NCBI GenBank assembly: GCA_013398015.1
Contig: VZRR01013712.1
Coordinates: 62,001-126,000 of the forward strand
DNA length: 64,000 nt
Reading direction: 5' to 3'
Source of the DNA: Oreocharis arfaki
Lineage: Eukaryota > Chordata > Aves > Passeriformes > Paramythiidae
Part shown: positions 22,040-32,189 of the stretch, piece by piece
Position numbering within the stretch: position 1 is the stretch's first letter
Layout of the letters: each line of letters opens with the position of its first letter
Position numbers and translations under genes: made by a program
Notes under the pieces: generated by a model
Seen by the model: only the letters and a program-made list of their open reading frames with translations
Database searches by the model: none
What the model was told of the DNA's origin: nothing

Positions 22040-22260
22040 TCCAGCTGGGTGATGCCCGAGGCCGGGGATGCCCGGAGGGAGGCTCGGCTGGTCCCGGCTC
22101 CGCAGCGCCCGCTCGGGGACGCACAGTCTGTGGCTCCCTCTGCTGAGCCCGGCCCCGAGCTCTGCTCGCCGCAGGAGGAGCAGGGGCTGGAATCGCTTTC
22201 TCGGGAGGCCCGGGGATCACCCCGATGCCAGGCTGGGGGCGTGGGGGGTGGGAGAGGGGC
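22040..22260. other. CpG-richer intergenic patch
   Basis: GC-rich with many CpGs (for example CCGAGGCCGGGGATGCCCGG and CGCTCGGGGACGCACAG). I see no start codon context or conserved protein to support a gene. It could be an orphan CpG island. Confidence 0.4.
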
Positions 22261-22453
22261 ACCCAGCCCTTCCACTGCATCCCACTGCCCGGTGATGCTG
22301 CAAACACCCACCTGTACTGCCTCCACGGGGATGGGGATGGAGCTGGTTTGTCCAAAAGCAGAGGCCACCTGCTAAATACCAGGATGAGGTATTTAAAAAA
22401 TTATTATTTTTTCAAACTAGCCCAAAAATTTGTTTTCTTTAGAAAAGTGGGCT

Positions 22454-22522
22454 GACGTGGAGAACTAATTATTCCTTGATCCCGAGGAGCTCCGCTGGAA
22501 AAGCCCTCTCCATCTTGCATAA
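22454..22522. repeat. 69-bp direct repeat, copy 1
   Basis: It runs from GACGTGGAGAAC to CATCTTGCATAA and matches 23210-23278 at 66 of 69 positions (differences at 22461, 22465 and 22493). Flanking bases are unrelated, so this is not simply part of the CR1 lying between the copies. Confidence 0.93.
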
Positions 22523-22587
22523 GCTGGACCACATCTCCTCTGACCAGGCTGTTAATGGGGTATTTTCATAGAGAAAAGAGGGAAAAT

Positions 22588-22850
22588 CATAGAAACACGG
22601 AATGGTTTTGGTTGCAAGGGACCTTAAAGATCTTGCTCCATGGGCTGGGTCACCTTCCACTATCCCAGGGTGCTCCAAGCCCTGTCCAACCTGGCCTGGA
22701 ACATCTCCAGGGATGGGGCAGCCACAGCTTCTCTGGGCACCCTGTGCCATGGTCCCACCACCTTCTGAGTAAAGAATTTCTTCCTTTCACTTAAATCTCT
22801 CCTCTTTTAGTTTAAAACTGTTCCCCTGCTGCTCTGCTCCTCCAGGCACC
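22588..22850 (-). mobile_element. CR1 3' end fragment, reverse orientation
   Basis: It shows the typical layout: ACGGAATGGTTTTGGTTGCA, GGGACCTTAAAGATC, CAAGCCCTGTCCAACCTGGC, CATCTCCAGGGATGGGGCAG, AAAGAATTTCTTCC and TTTTAGTTTAAAACTGTTCC. It lies between the two copies of the 69-bp duplication. Confidence 0.92.
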
Positions 22851-23209
22851 AGCCCCGCCTGTGCTGGGCTTTGGGTGAAGCCATGGGGAGCTCTGTGGAT
22901 ACCAGGTACCCAGGCTGATCCCATGCCAGGACCCTTTGTCCACAGGGACCACCCGGCCCTGCCCCTTCCAGCGCCCCACGCGAGCGATGCCGCGGCCCCA
23001 AGGTGCCCGTTCCAGGTGCACATCCCCGAGCCCTTTCCTGATCCCAGCTGAAAGCAGCTCCCCGGTGGTGGCAGGGGCTGAGTGAAGCGGTCACGCTGCT
23101 GGTGTGGGCTGCCAGGAGCAGCTGGTTATTTGTATATCCTGGGAGCGTTCCTGGCTGGCAGCCAGGCCAGCGGCATCACCCGGCCTCTCCCGCGCAGCCG
23201 CAGCCAGCA

Positions 23210-23278
23210 GACGTGGGGAATTAATTATTCCTTGATCCCGAGGAGCTCTGCTGGAAAAGCCCTCTCCATCTTGCATAA
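23210..23278. repeat. 69-bp direct repeat, copy 2
   Basis: Partner of 22454-22522, offset by 756 bp, in the same orientation, with three substitutions and no gap. Confidence 0.93.
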
Positions 23279-24494
23279 AAACTTCCCTGCAGTGGGAAAT
23301 CCCTGCCTGCAGCCGCTGATAGGTTGTTCCCTGGGATATTCCCCTCGCTGTTAAATATGAGGAATTTGTGTCCACACCAGGAGCCAGGGATCAGGTAGAA
23401 GGGACAGGAGCATCCTCTTGGAGGGGGCACTTGCCCGGTTCCAGGGCTGGGGCTGCTTTTCCATCACGCTTTGGAATAGATGGACATGGAAAAGATCATG
23501 TTAGCAAATCTGGGGTTAAGCAGCTCCTGCTGGGATCACGACAGCCCAGCAGCTGCTGAAACAGTGGCCACCAGCTCCTGGCTTTGCTCCCAGCTGGACG
23601 TGGGCTGCAGCCTCTGCCAGGCAGGAGAAGGGGACCTGATTTCCCAGGGCTGGACGGGACTCAGGTGTGGTGTAACCCGGATGCACTACATGGTAAAGCC
23701 TTTAGGGTCTGGAATGGATGCATCCAATGGCTCTCAGCAGCATGGAAACAATTTCTTTTCCTCCTGCTTTTCCTTTTTTTAAGCCTCTTTTGCCGGCCAG
23801 TAGGACCCACAGATTCTCGCTAACGCGTGGCTGCCACAGACTTTCCTTGGAGCCTTTTCAGCCCCTCCAACTCCAGTTTTCCATCCCATTTTTTTTGCCT
23901 TTTCCTTTTTCTTTCCACTCTCTGTTAGTGCAACAACCCCATGCTGTGAGACCCAGGCAGCAGCACAGGGACCTGGAAAGGCAAACTGTTTACAGAAGGA
24001 AATGGGATTTTTTGGGATTTAGGTTTGTCTGAGCTGTGCCGGGAGGCCAATTCCTGATGAGTGCAGGGAGCCGTGGCCAGTGGGCTCCCTGGCTCCCTGT
24101 GGATGTGGATGCACTCCTGGATACGGAAATTCAGGTGGGGCTAAACACCACGGCAAATATTTCCCTCCTGGGGTAGCCCTGCCTGGGATGCTCAGGAGCA
24201 TCCTGAATAGAAGGAGCTTGAGGACACTATTTTGGGGTCTTGGCCCCATAAGCATTTGGGGAGCTCACCAGGGTCCTCATCCCAGGAGAAGCAGCAGATG
24301 AAACGTTCAAACAACCTGAAGAAACCCCGTGTTTGCAAGTTCTGCTCCTCATGGGGGACCTGAGCCACCCCGATGCCTGCGGAGGGACAGCGAGGAGGGT
24401 CCGGGACACCCAGGAGGTCTCTGGAGGGCATCCCTGGATCTGAATGCAGGAATGGCCAGGCTGATGAGGCAGAGCTTGGACTGGCTGAGAAGAG

Positions 24495-24545
24495 CCTGCA
24501 GAGCTGGGCTTGATCAGCCTGGAGATGTGGAGGCTCAGTCTGAGA
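24495..24545 (+). mobile_element. Possible CR1 internal fragment
   Basis: GAGCTGGGCTTGATCAGCCT followed by GGAGATGTGGAGGCTC resembles the CR1 segment usually read as GTTCAGCCTGGAGAAGAG. It is short and weak. Confidence 0.4.
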
Positions 24546-25094
24546 AAATATAAAATAACCAGGGGCAGAAGGTCCTGCCCTGGGCACTTCCCGCAGCAGA
24601 GTATCCACGGGAAGTGGCAATGCCAGCTCCGAGTGTCCTTCCCTGCTCACTCCAGCCCGAGGAGGGTCTCAAATGTGCAGGTTTTAAGCCCAGAAAGAAC
24701 CCAGCCTTAAAATCCCACCCCAAAAGTCTCCACACGCACGCTGAGGCTCTGGGCCAAGCCGGCTCCTCCGCGTGCCTCCGCAGCCTCCGAGCTGCTCCAG
24801 CCCCAATTCCTGCCGATTTCAAAGGAAAATCCTGTATCTAAACAGCTCCTGGGGCGTGGGCATCCCAAAGGGACACCGAGGCAGCTGCGTGGGGAATGCC
24901 AGGGATTTTGGAAGCTCTGCCACGGGCTTTAAATAAAGATCCCCAACCCCCTGTGGAACTGCTCTGCTCCTCCCCTCTCGCCCACGGGATGAGCATCTGT
25001 TGAATTCCAATTTATTTTTGCGTGAAGGAGTCCGAAGCCGCCTGCCAAAAAGGGGATAAATAAGGAGGCGCCACACCCCAGTGTTACAAAACCT

Positions 25095-25100
25095 TGTATT
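25095..25100 (-). terminator. SAMD4A: Likely SAMD4A poly(A) signal, variant AATACA
   Basis: On the minus strand the sequence reads GATGATTAATACAAGG and then TTTTGTAACACTGGGGTGTG, a non-canonical hexamer followed by a U- and GU-rich downstream element. The AT-rich UTR-like sequence stops near here. A canonical AATAAA further downstream, at 25011-25016, is an alternative. Confidence 0.4.
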
Positions 25101-25950
25101 AATCATCTCCCTTCACTTTCAGTATAGCGCGGATATGAAATATAGCCATGGTTCCTTGTTACACGGCAGGAAATGAGTAATAAATACATCGGAGCAAGTG
25201 GAAATCACGAGGGTGTTTCACTGGGAACAACATCGGAAAACTGTACACTTGCAAAGACCGGCATCTCCAAACATTAGTATTTCTTTTATATCGGGAAGCT
25301 TTTACATGTAACAAACATGCTATTGCCATATATGACCAAAAAAAAAAAAAAGAAATTAAAATTTTAAAAATAGGCATTGCTCGGCAACATTAACTAGGCA
25401 AAAATAGTTCTTTTGTGCACTAACTTTGTACAGAAAAACCAGGACAAAAGGCATGCATGGACAAGGAGAGGCTGCCCGGGAACGGCATGCAACAGAAGAG
25501 AGGTCAAAGCTCTTTAAAGTCAGCTTACAATAGGCATAAATACATCAGGGTTATATATATTAATAAGGGAGGAAGTATTCTGTTTAACATTATTAACATT
25601 CCCGTTTTTTTAATGTATTTTTCTTTTTTTTTTTTTTTCTTCCTATTCCTCCCAGAGGAATACACATTCACCTTTAAGTAAAGATAAAGGAATACAAAAA
25701 ATAAAACTCACTTTGCAAACTCTGATGACTCGTATAAAATCAACTTTAGTGTTATCGTCGCTGTGTGCAAATTATAGACGTCTGCGGGACCCACTTTCCA
25801 CCAGGCACATTCCGAAAGCCAAACCCGACATGGAGAAAGGTGACAACAGAAATCGTTTCCCTAAGTGCTGACCCAACTCCTCTCGCGGGCCTCCATCCCA
25901 GTCTGGGATTTTCCTGCTGGATGCTGGCCGGGCTCGACTTTCCCCCCCCC

Positions 25951-25993
25951 NNNNNNNNNNNNNNNNNNNNNNNNNNNNNNNNNNNNNNNNNNN
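25951..25993. other. Assembly gap (43 N)
   Basis: Forty-three undetermined bases directly follow a run of ten C inside a CpG-rich block of the SAMD4A 3' UTR. Protein frames crossing it contain unknown residues and should be ignored. Confidence 1.
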
Positions 25994-26009
25994 CCGAGGG
26001 TTTTGCCGA

Positions 26010-26340
26010 GCAGAGGCAGAGCCCGGCTCCAGCCCAGCCGAGCTCGGGGATGTCGCTGCGGGTGGGGACGGCACTGAAGGGACGGGGGCTGTGTCTGAGC
26101 ATCCGCCGGGCCCAAGGCCACTTTTGGGTGCTGGGCTGGCCGGGCTCCCCGGCGGCCGGGGACGGCTCAGGGGGACAGCACCAGGAAAAGGTCCCCGGCG
26201 GCGCTGGGGGGGCCCGGGGCTGGGCGAGCAGCGGGAGGGGGGGACTCGCCCGCCCGACGCTCGGGACCCCGCGGCGGCGACATCTCCGACGGGACGGGGA
26301 GGGGACAGCTGCGGTGGGGAGAGCGGGGGATACAAAAAGA
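26010..26340. other. CpG island within the SAMD4A 3' UTR
   Basis: The block is dense in CpG (for example CCCGGCGGCCGGGGACGG cut by a T, and GGGACCCCGCGGCGGCGACA) and stands out from the AT-rich UTR on both sides. It could be an orphan CpG island or an antisense start site. No conserved frame is visible. Confidence 0.6.
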
Positions 26341-26353
26341 AAGGCACTGCCGC

Positions 26354-26359
26354 TTTATT
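26354..26359 (-). terminator. SAMD4A: Candidate proximal poly(A) signal AATAAA of SAMD4A
   Basis: AATAAA in the mRNA sense at the upstream edge of the CpG-rich block. Use would shorten the 3' UTR by about 1.3 kb and exclude the CpG block. Another hexamer is at 26482-26487. Confidence 0.3.
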
Positions 26360-27162
26360 ACTGAATATTTGACTTCACAGCCTCACTCGTGCAACTGTTG
26401 GGGTAGTTTGGTTTTTTGGTTTTTTTGTTTGTTTGTTTTGTTTTGTTTTCGGTGGGGTTTTTTTTCTTTCTATAAATAATTTTTATTTCTTTTAGGATTC
26501 AAGCCATTTTTTTTCCCCTTCCTTTTAAGTTTCTTTCCCTGGAGCTCTGCCGCCCGCACTCAGCACCGGCAGCCAGAGCCAGGCAGCACTTCCCGAACGC
26601 AACTGAAGCCACTTTTTTGTTGTTTTTACTCAAGAAACAAAACAAGAAACAGCAAACACAACTAAGTCGTTATTAACCTCTACACTGTCAATGGAAAATA
26701 AGCTTTTTTTTTTTTTTAAACAACAAAAGGAAAAAAAACAATTGAATTATTTGGTGGTTGTTAATAACAGACATTATCATGGTTCCCAGCCATAGCAAGT
26801 TAATAGGTAAAATATCCAAAATAATCTCTCTGAACAATCAGAAAACCCCTGTGTCCATAGTCAGCGAAGGAATAAATAGAATTTCAGCTCTGTAAATACA
26901 CTGGAGTCTCCCTGAGGGAGGCTCCTGCTACGGCGGTTCTGCTCACACCTCACAAGCTGGGGGTGCTCGGGGGTGACCCAGGTCCCCAGCGCCGACCCCG
27001 CTTCGCCTTCACCTCCTCACACCTCTTCCCAACCTCCCTGGCCTTCAGGTTTTCCCTTCACCCTCCCCATCACCCCCGCTTCAACCTCCTGTCTGCCGGG
27101 AAGCAGGACACCAAGGAACAGCAAACATTAAACATTGCATTTGGCACTTGGGTTTTTGTGTA

Positions 27163-27181
27163 TCTATATATATATATATAT
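27163..27181. repeat. TA dinucleotide microsatellite
   Basis: About nine TA units (CTATATATATATATATAT and on) in the SAMD4A 3' UTR. Confidence 0.9.
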
Positions 27182-28350
27182 GTATTCTGTTTTCTTTTTT
27201 TAGAAAAACAACTGAAAAACGCTGCATGACAAAAGGATTCACACATCTCCCAGCCCTGCCCATGCTCCGGCTCCCCCTCAGCCCCCAGCCCTGCTCCCTC
27301 TAATCCCGGCACACAATGCTGCCCATGTCCTTCCTTATAGCCCGTTTTGGGAATACTGCTGCAACCCATCACCTCAATTAATTGATTTTACAACTGTTAT
27401 TATTCCATCACAGGACTCGGAGCAGCATCGGGACCAGCAGGAGCATCGCTGCAGGTCTGAGCAGCGCCGGGTCAGATTTACCAATTTAACACCAATTTTG
27501 GCTCCCGTTACGAAAAGCAGCGGTGAGTGAGGGGCAGCCCAGCCACTGCCATGCCCATCTCCTCCCTGGCACACGGTTAATGACAAGGAAACAGGGCCGT
27601 TCAGCTGCATTTTGGTGCCCTTCGTGGCTTGGGTTTTTCGGGGGCTCCTTCATCTCTCATTGGCCACGCCAGAAAAGCCCCTTCCAGGTGGATTTGGGCA
27701 GGCTGGGCCTGATATGTGGAGCCAGGATGCAGCAGCTTCCCAGTTCCTGCACAGGCAAGGCAAGAGACACAGAACCCCTGCCAGCATCCCCCAATTCCCA
27801 GAGTCCCCCCAGGACCCTCCTGTGGGCGAGATGCCCCCACTCCATCCCACACCCCGATCCAACCGGGGAGCAGAGACAGCCAACCCTCCACTGCCCTGAG
27901 CACAATGCTGCCTCCACACTGCGGCTCTCTTGGCTAAACTGAAAGGAAATTTTGGGGTTATTTTATTATTTCTGTTTCAGTCTGGGCTCGCCAGGTCAGT
28001 CCATGCCCGAACGTGGTGAAATTCGAGAGACGGGACCGCCGGCCCCGAGCAGGGCAGGCAAATCCTCCCCCAAAGGGGTTTTGGTCACACACCCCCTGCG
28101 TGGTGTTCCGTGCTCCTTGGTATCCTCCTCCAGGAACAGGGTTTGCCCACGGTGCTCTGGTGAACCCTCTGTTGTCAGCACTCTCCTCCTCCTCCTCCGT
28201 GTCCCCCCCAACCTCCCCGTGCTGCTTCATCATCATCGCTGAGATTTTTCTGCCGTCTTTTTCCCCCCCTAGCATGGATGTAATAAATGACAACACAAAT
28301 CCAAGTCTAATGGTATGTTCACAAGGACAATCTACACATTCACAAAATTA

Positions 28351-28408
28351 AAACAGGAGAGAGAGAGAGAGAGGGAGAGAGAGGAGAGAGGAGAGGAGAG
28401 AGGAGAAA
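28351..28408. repeat. GA-rich purine tract at the start of the SAMD4A 3' UTR
   Basis: The plus strand reads GGAGAGAGAGAGAGAGAGGG and continues as AGAG and GGAG units for nearly 60 bases without a pyrimidine except at the edges. The SAMD4A mRNA therefore has a long C/U-only stretch about 100 bases after its stop codon, a possible PTB or PCBP target. Confidence 0.92.
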
Positions 28409-28504
28409 GGATGCAAGCTATCGCTGAGGCTCCCTCAAGCCCCGACCTCGCCGCTGGACCCGCAGCAGTTGTTGTCCCGGCCAGCGTCCCCGTGGCGACG
28501 CCTT

Positions 28505-28533
28505 CTAGATCGTGGAGGTTCTGTCGACACCAT
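28505..28533 (-). CDS. SAMD4A: SAMD4A last coding exon, stop codon
   Basis: Window exon 11 of 11. The acceptor CTTGCAG (28534-28540) is followed by two bases completing an Asp codon, then GVDRTSTI and TAG (28505-28507). The ending DGVDRTSTI is the conserved SAMD4A C-terminus. The coding part is only 29 bp, too short to be noticed as an open frame. Confidence 0.97.
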
Positions 28534-29422
28534 CTGCAAGCAGGAAGGGAGAATCAGGAGCAGCCCCAGTGAGCACTGGTACCCCCCAAGCTGGGGATTT
28601 GGGGGATGGACCCCCAGAGCACCCCCAACCCACAGCCCCTATGGCGAGGTGGTGTCGGGGCCACCCCCACCACCTCCCATCTCCCCAGGGGGTGCAGAAG
28701 GGTTTTGGGGTGTCAGTGCTCTGCTGGTCCCTCTGTGCCAACAACTGTCCCCATCCCACAAGCAGCTCCCCTGAGTCGCTGTCCCAACAGCAGTCCAGGC
28801 CTCCTGCCACAACCCCACAACCGCTTTTCCGGGAGCAGAGCGGGGTTCTGGGCAGCCTGGACTCATCACAAGGTTGATGACAATCTGGGACTCTCCTTGA
28901 GCGGGACAAATTCATGTGCCCCTGGCCAGGACTCGGGACAGGGACAGAGCTGGTCCTAGGGGCTGCCTTGCCCACAGTTCACCCAGCCCTGCAACACCAG
29001 CACCACAGAGGATGCAAAATTCTCCTCCATCTGAGGATCATGGAAGGAGAAAAAGCCCCAGGAGTCCTTTCTGTCTCCCCAGAGCTCATTCCCAGCATCC
29101 TATGACAGCAGGGATGCATCCAGCTACAGCCCAATCCCAGGAGTGAGGGGTCCATGACCCACCCCAAAGCCTCCCAACTGACCCTGGTACCAGCAGCCTC
29201 CTGTCCCCACCCCCCGGGGGCAGAAATCAGCACCCAACAGCACTTCCAACCCTCCAGCCCTGATCCCACCCCCCATTCCCCATCCCAAACACCATCCCCG
29301 GGATGGAGAGCGGTGGGAGGCAGCTCCCAGCGTGGCTCTGGAACAGAGAATTCCCTGTTACCACTTGGGGCACCACAGCCACCTCCCTCCTCGACACTAA
29401 AAACAAACAGGTTTGTTACACC

Positions 29423-29456
29423 TTTTTTTTTTTTTTTCTCCCCCGAAAGGTTTATT
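29423..29456 (-). other. AATAAA followed by A tract, minus sense
   Basis: In minus-strand sense AATAAA (29451-29456) is followed 13 bases later by fifteen A (29423-29437). This is the arrangement left by a reverse-transcribed polyadenylated RNA, or it may be an intronic poly(A) site of SAMD4A. I found no target-site duplication by eye and no recognisable source gene. Confidence 0.45.
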
Positions 29457-30234
29457 TTTTTTAAGAGCTATATATAGCACGACCGGTTTGGAGAGGCTCG
29501 GGGAATGCGACCTGGAAAAAATAACTTGGAGGAACAGTACCCTGCAGAGGAACAAGACAGCTAAGCCTCGGCTGGGCACACGCCGGAGAAACGCTTCGGG
29601 TGACAGAAGTGTCCTTGTTTTCCCAGCCAGGGATGCTGCCAGGGCCCTGCTGCTTCCCACAGTCCTTGTTCTCGTGTTCCTCTCCCCGGGAAGGGCTGCT
29701 GCATCCGCAGGGAGCCTGGTGGCACTCGTCCTCCCCGAGGGCTCCAGGTGGCACTCGTCCTCTCCGAGGGCTCCTGTCCTCAGCCATCCGTCACAGTCCA
29801 GGATTTCCGCAGCGAGACCCGAGCCGGTCATTGGGGAATCCGGGCGATGCCGGCGGCCGTGCTCATCCCATCGCTGGGGGTCATCCCTTGTGCTTGGGGG
29901 TCCAGCGCGTCGGCAAGGGACACCGGGAGCTTCTGGTGCCGGTGCTTTGTGCTGCACCAGGCGCCGCTGCTGCTGCTGCCTTTTCCATCTTCCCTGCTTG
30001 ATTTCTCCCCAGTCCTCCTCCCTCCCCGTGCCCGTTATCCGCTGGCACCCCCGGCTGCGTGTGGACTGCCGGCCCCAGGGCACGGCGCCCGGCACAGCCC
30101 CTGGCACAGCGCCTGGCAGGGATTTAGCCCCCAGCTGTGGGGCACCCCCGGCCAAACGAGGGATCCAGTGGCGGAAGGGTGCAACACTCCAAAGCCTGTG
30201 ACCCGTCCGAGCGCGCCGGCGGCAGGGGCTTTAT

Positions 30235-30303
30235 CGAGAGCTAACGAGAGAGTAGCGAGCTAACACTAATTATCATTAGCAAGCTGACGAGTGGCTAATT
30301 AGC
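30235..30303. promoter_or_regulatory. TAAT-rich island, possible homeodomain-binding element
   Basis: Within GC-rich intron sequence this 70-bp patch has several TAAT cores, including ACTAATTATCATTAGC and the perfect palindrome GCTAATTAGC (30294-30303), plus two near copies of GAGCTAAC. It resembles a conserved non-coding element, but conservation cannot be tested here. Confidence 0.3.
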
Positions 30304-30569
30304 ACAGACTCCACTAGTGCTGGTGCGATCCCTGCGTTCGGCTTTACCCCCTGCCCCGGCCGCCTCGCCGAGAGAAGCCGATACTCCTGTCTGAACGCTC
30401 CCGGGAGCATCCCCGGGAGCATCCCTGCGTCCAGCCCCGCCGCCGTCCCGCTCTCACAGCCACAGCCTGTCCCAGCTTTTGGGGGGCGCAGGGCAGGGGC
30501 AGGTGCTGGGGGGCTCAGCGGAGGCGGCGTGGACGTGCTGGAAGAGCCCCAGGAGGAGGGAATGCTCAC

Positions 30570-30653
30570 CGCTGAGTGCGTGCTCCGTCATGCTCAGGCA
30601 CAGGGACTCCAGCCTGTTGTTGATGTCAGGTTCAGTCACCGGCACCTGGAACT
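30570..30653 (-). CDS. SAMD4A: SAMD4A exon, C-terminal region
   Basis: Window exon 10 of 11, 84 bp, acceptor CTGCAG (30654-30659) and donor GTGAGC. The split Glu codon is followed by FQVPVTEPDINNRLESLCLS and MTEHALS, with one base opening the Asp of the last exon. It corresponds to human residues near EFQLPVTEPDINNRLE, with Val for Leu. Read-through of the donor would add about 38 unrelated residues before a stop near 30454. Confidence 0.97.
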
Positions 30654-32189
30654 CTGCAGGGAGAAAGGGAATAGGAGACCCTGGTCAGGCACCTGGCAGA
30701 GACCCTGCTTGACTGCTCTGCGTGGGGAAACCATCTGAAAAACGTCCCAGGAGAGTCTGACAGGACTCCCAGTAAAATCATCTTCGCTCACAAATGCAGT
30801 CATCACCCCCTGTTACCCCTAAGGGATCAATCTGAAGGGGTTCAGGTGCTGGTAAGAGATGTAGGAGGCAGCTGGAGAGAGAGTAGAAACCCCACCCAGG
30901 GAGAGGGCAGCCCTGGTCATCCTCTGGGGATGGACGCTGTCTGTGCAGGCAGGGTTAGTGCTCGGACATGGGATGGCAGCACAGACCAGCAGAGACACTG
31001 TCTGGCTTCTCCAGGACCAGCTTGGCTCCCACTCAGCCGCCCACATCATCTCTGCCACATCCCTGGGGGCTGAGCACAAAAAAGGGGACACACACATGAA
31101 GTCTGGAGGGTTCCATCACCCCTGTCCTAATCTAAACAGCAGCAAACTTCCCCCACCCCGCAGCAAAACCTGCAAATACAGCTTGTGCTACTGTGCTGGA
31201 CGGCATCTCCTGCTTTCCACTGGCTCACAGGAACCTGGGATGAGATCCAGGAGGGTTGAGGTCCCCCCACAGCCCGGCAAACAGTGGTTTGTGAGCCCAG
31301 CATCACATCATTGCTTATTTTCCTTGCGACTTAATCCACGTCTTTGGCTCCCCAACCCTCCTACGCCCTCATCCACCGCAGGCTGACGCGCGAAGAGAAA
31401 CCCATTTATTCTCCTCCAACGCCTGAGAAATGTGCCCTTGTCCCGGTGTTTAATCAATACTTGGGAACAGCTGCTGCTCCTGCTGTACGGAACATTTGCT
31501 GCCCAAATGCTGCAGTTAAACACCACCGGCGTGTGAGGCCGGGGAGCTGCCAGCCCCAGCCAGCAGGAGTGCAGGGATGAGGGTGAGTTTACTGGGGGAT
31601 GGATTCCCTGTCCCGAGGTGTGAATTGTTATGAGTGTTGGTAGGAAAAGGCACGCTCAAAGGCCAAGGAAGGGATACACAAACAGGCTTCCTCAGGGCCA
31701 GGATGCTCCAGGTCCAGGGTCCAAGGTCAGCAGGATCCTCCCTGAATCAGAGGACGCTCCTCTACACAGGAGCACTCCGGCAGTGTTTGGGAAGGAAGCA
31801 CTGACACAGCACCATTTCCCTTCACACGCACTGTGGAAAGAATTTCCCTTGAGTGCATGAAGGCAGCGCTTCCGCACCGGGGCTCCGTGTCCATCCGTGA
31901 GGAAAAAGCGATGGATGAGCTACCACCTTCCCACCCGACATGAGCCCCTCAGAAGCAAGCTAGGTAAGGCACCAGCACTGTGATACACAGGGTCAAGATG
32001 GCATCTATAGGGTCAGAAATCCCTCCAGAGATGTCTCTGGTTAACCCAGGAATGCAGAGATACCCCGGTGGGAGCACACTGTGCCAGCACGGGCCGTGTG
32101 CCCATGGAGAGGCTCACCAGGACAGATCCTCTCACCTGCCCTCATCTCACCTGGCTGTGGGTAAGTGGAAAAGCACCTCTGCTGCCTAC
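30654..32189 (-). other. SAMD4A: SAMD4A intron, 1536 bp
   Basis: Bounded by GTAGGC at 32189 and CTGCAG ending at 30654. Unique sequence. I see no repeat element, RNA gene or conserved frame. Confidence 0.88.

Larger units (their letters stand above)
19031..25079. other. Intergenic spacer between GCH1 and SAMD4A 3' ends
   Basis: About 6 kb lies between the two inferred 3' ends. It contains CR1 fragments (20475-20560, 21600-21757, 22588-22850 and a weak one at 24495-24545), a T/G low-complexity tract (19927-20015) with a C run at 20121-20130, a CpG-richer patch (22040-22260) and a 69-bp direct duplication (22454 and 23210). No conserved protein, tRNA or other RNA gene was recognised. Confidence 0.75.
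25080..28504 (-). other. SAMD4A: SAMD4A 3' UTR
   Basis: About 3.4 kb follows the TAG at 28505-28507. It begins, in mRNA sense, with a pyrimidine-only tract (28351-28408). It includes AT-rich blocks with AATAAA-type hexamers (for example 26482-26487 and 26354-26359), a TA microsatellite (27163-27181), a CpG-rich block with an assembly gap (25930-26340), and a final AT-rich block (25095-25760) that has the look of a conserved terminal UTR. CR1 fragments are absent, unlike the introns and spacer. The 3' end is inferred. Confidence 0.65.
28534..30569 (-). other. SAMD4A: SAMD4A last intron
   Basis: This 2036-bp intron contains a GC- and CpG-rich block (about 29480-30240) that happens to be open on both strands, an AATAAA followed closely by an A tract in minus sense (29423-29456), and a TAAT-rich island (30235-30303). 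No conserved protein was recognised. Confidence 0.8.

Noticed and set aside
25765..26364. Open frames up to 199 codons crossing the N gap
   Set aside because: They include unknown residues and CpG-island sequence in the SAMD4A 3' UTR; no conserved motif.
29397..30201. Long overlapping open frames on both strands (262 and 252 codons)
   Set aside because: The block is GC-rich and stop-poor on both strands; neither product has a recognisable domain, and homopolymers make up part of each.
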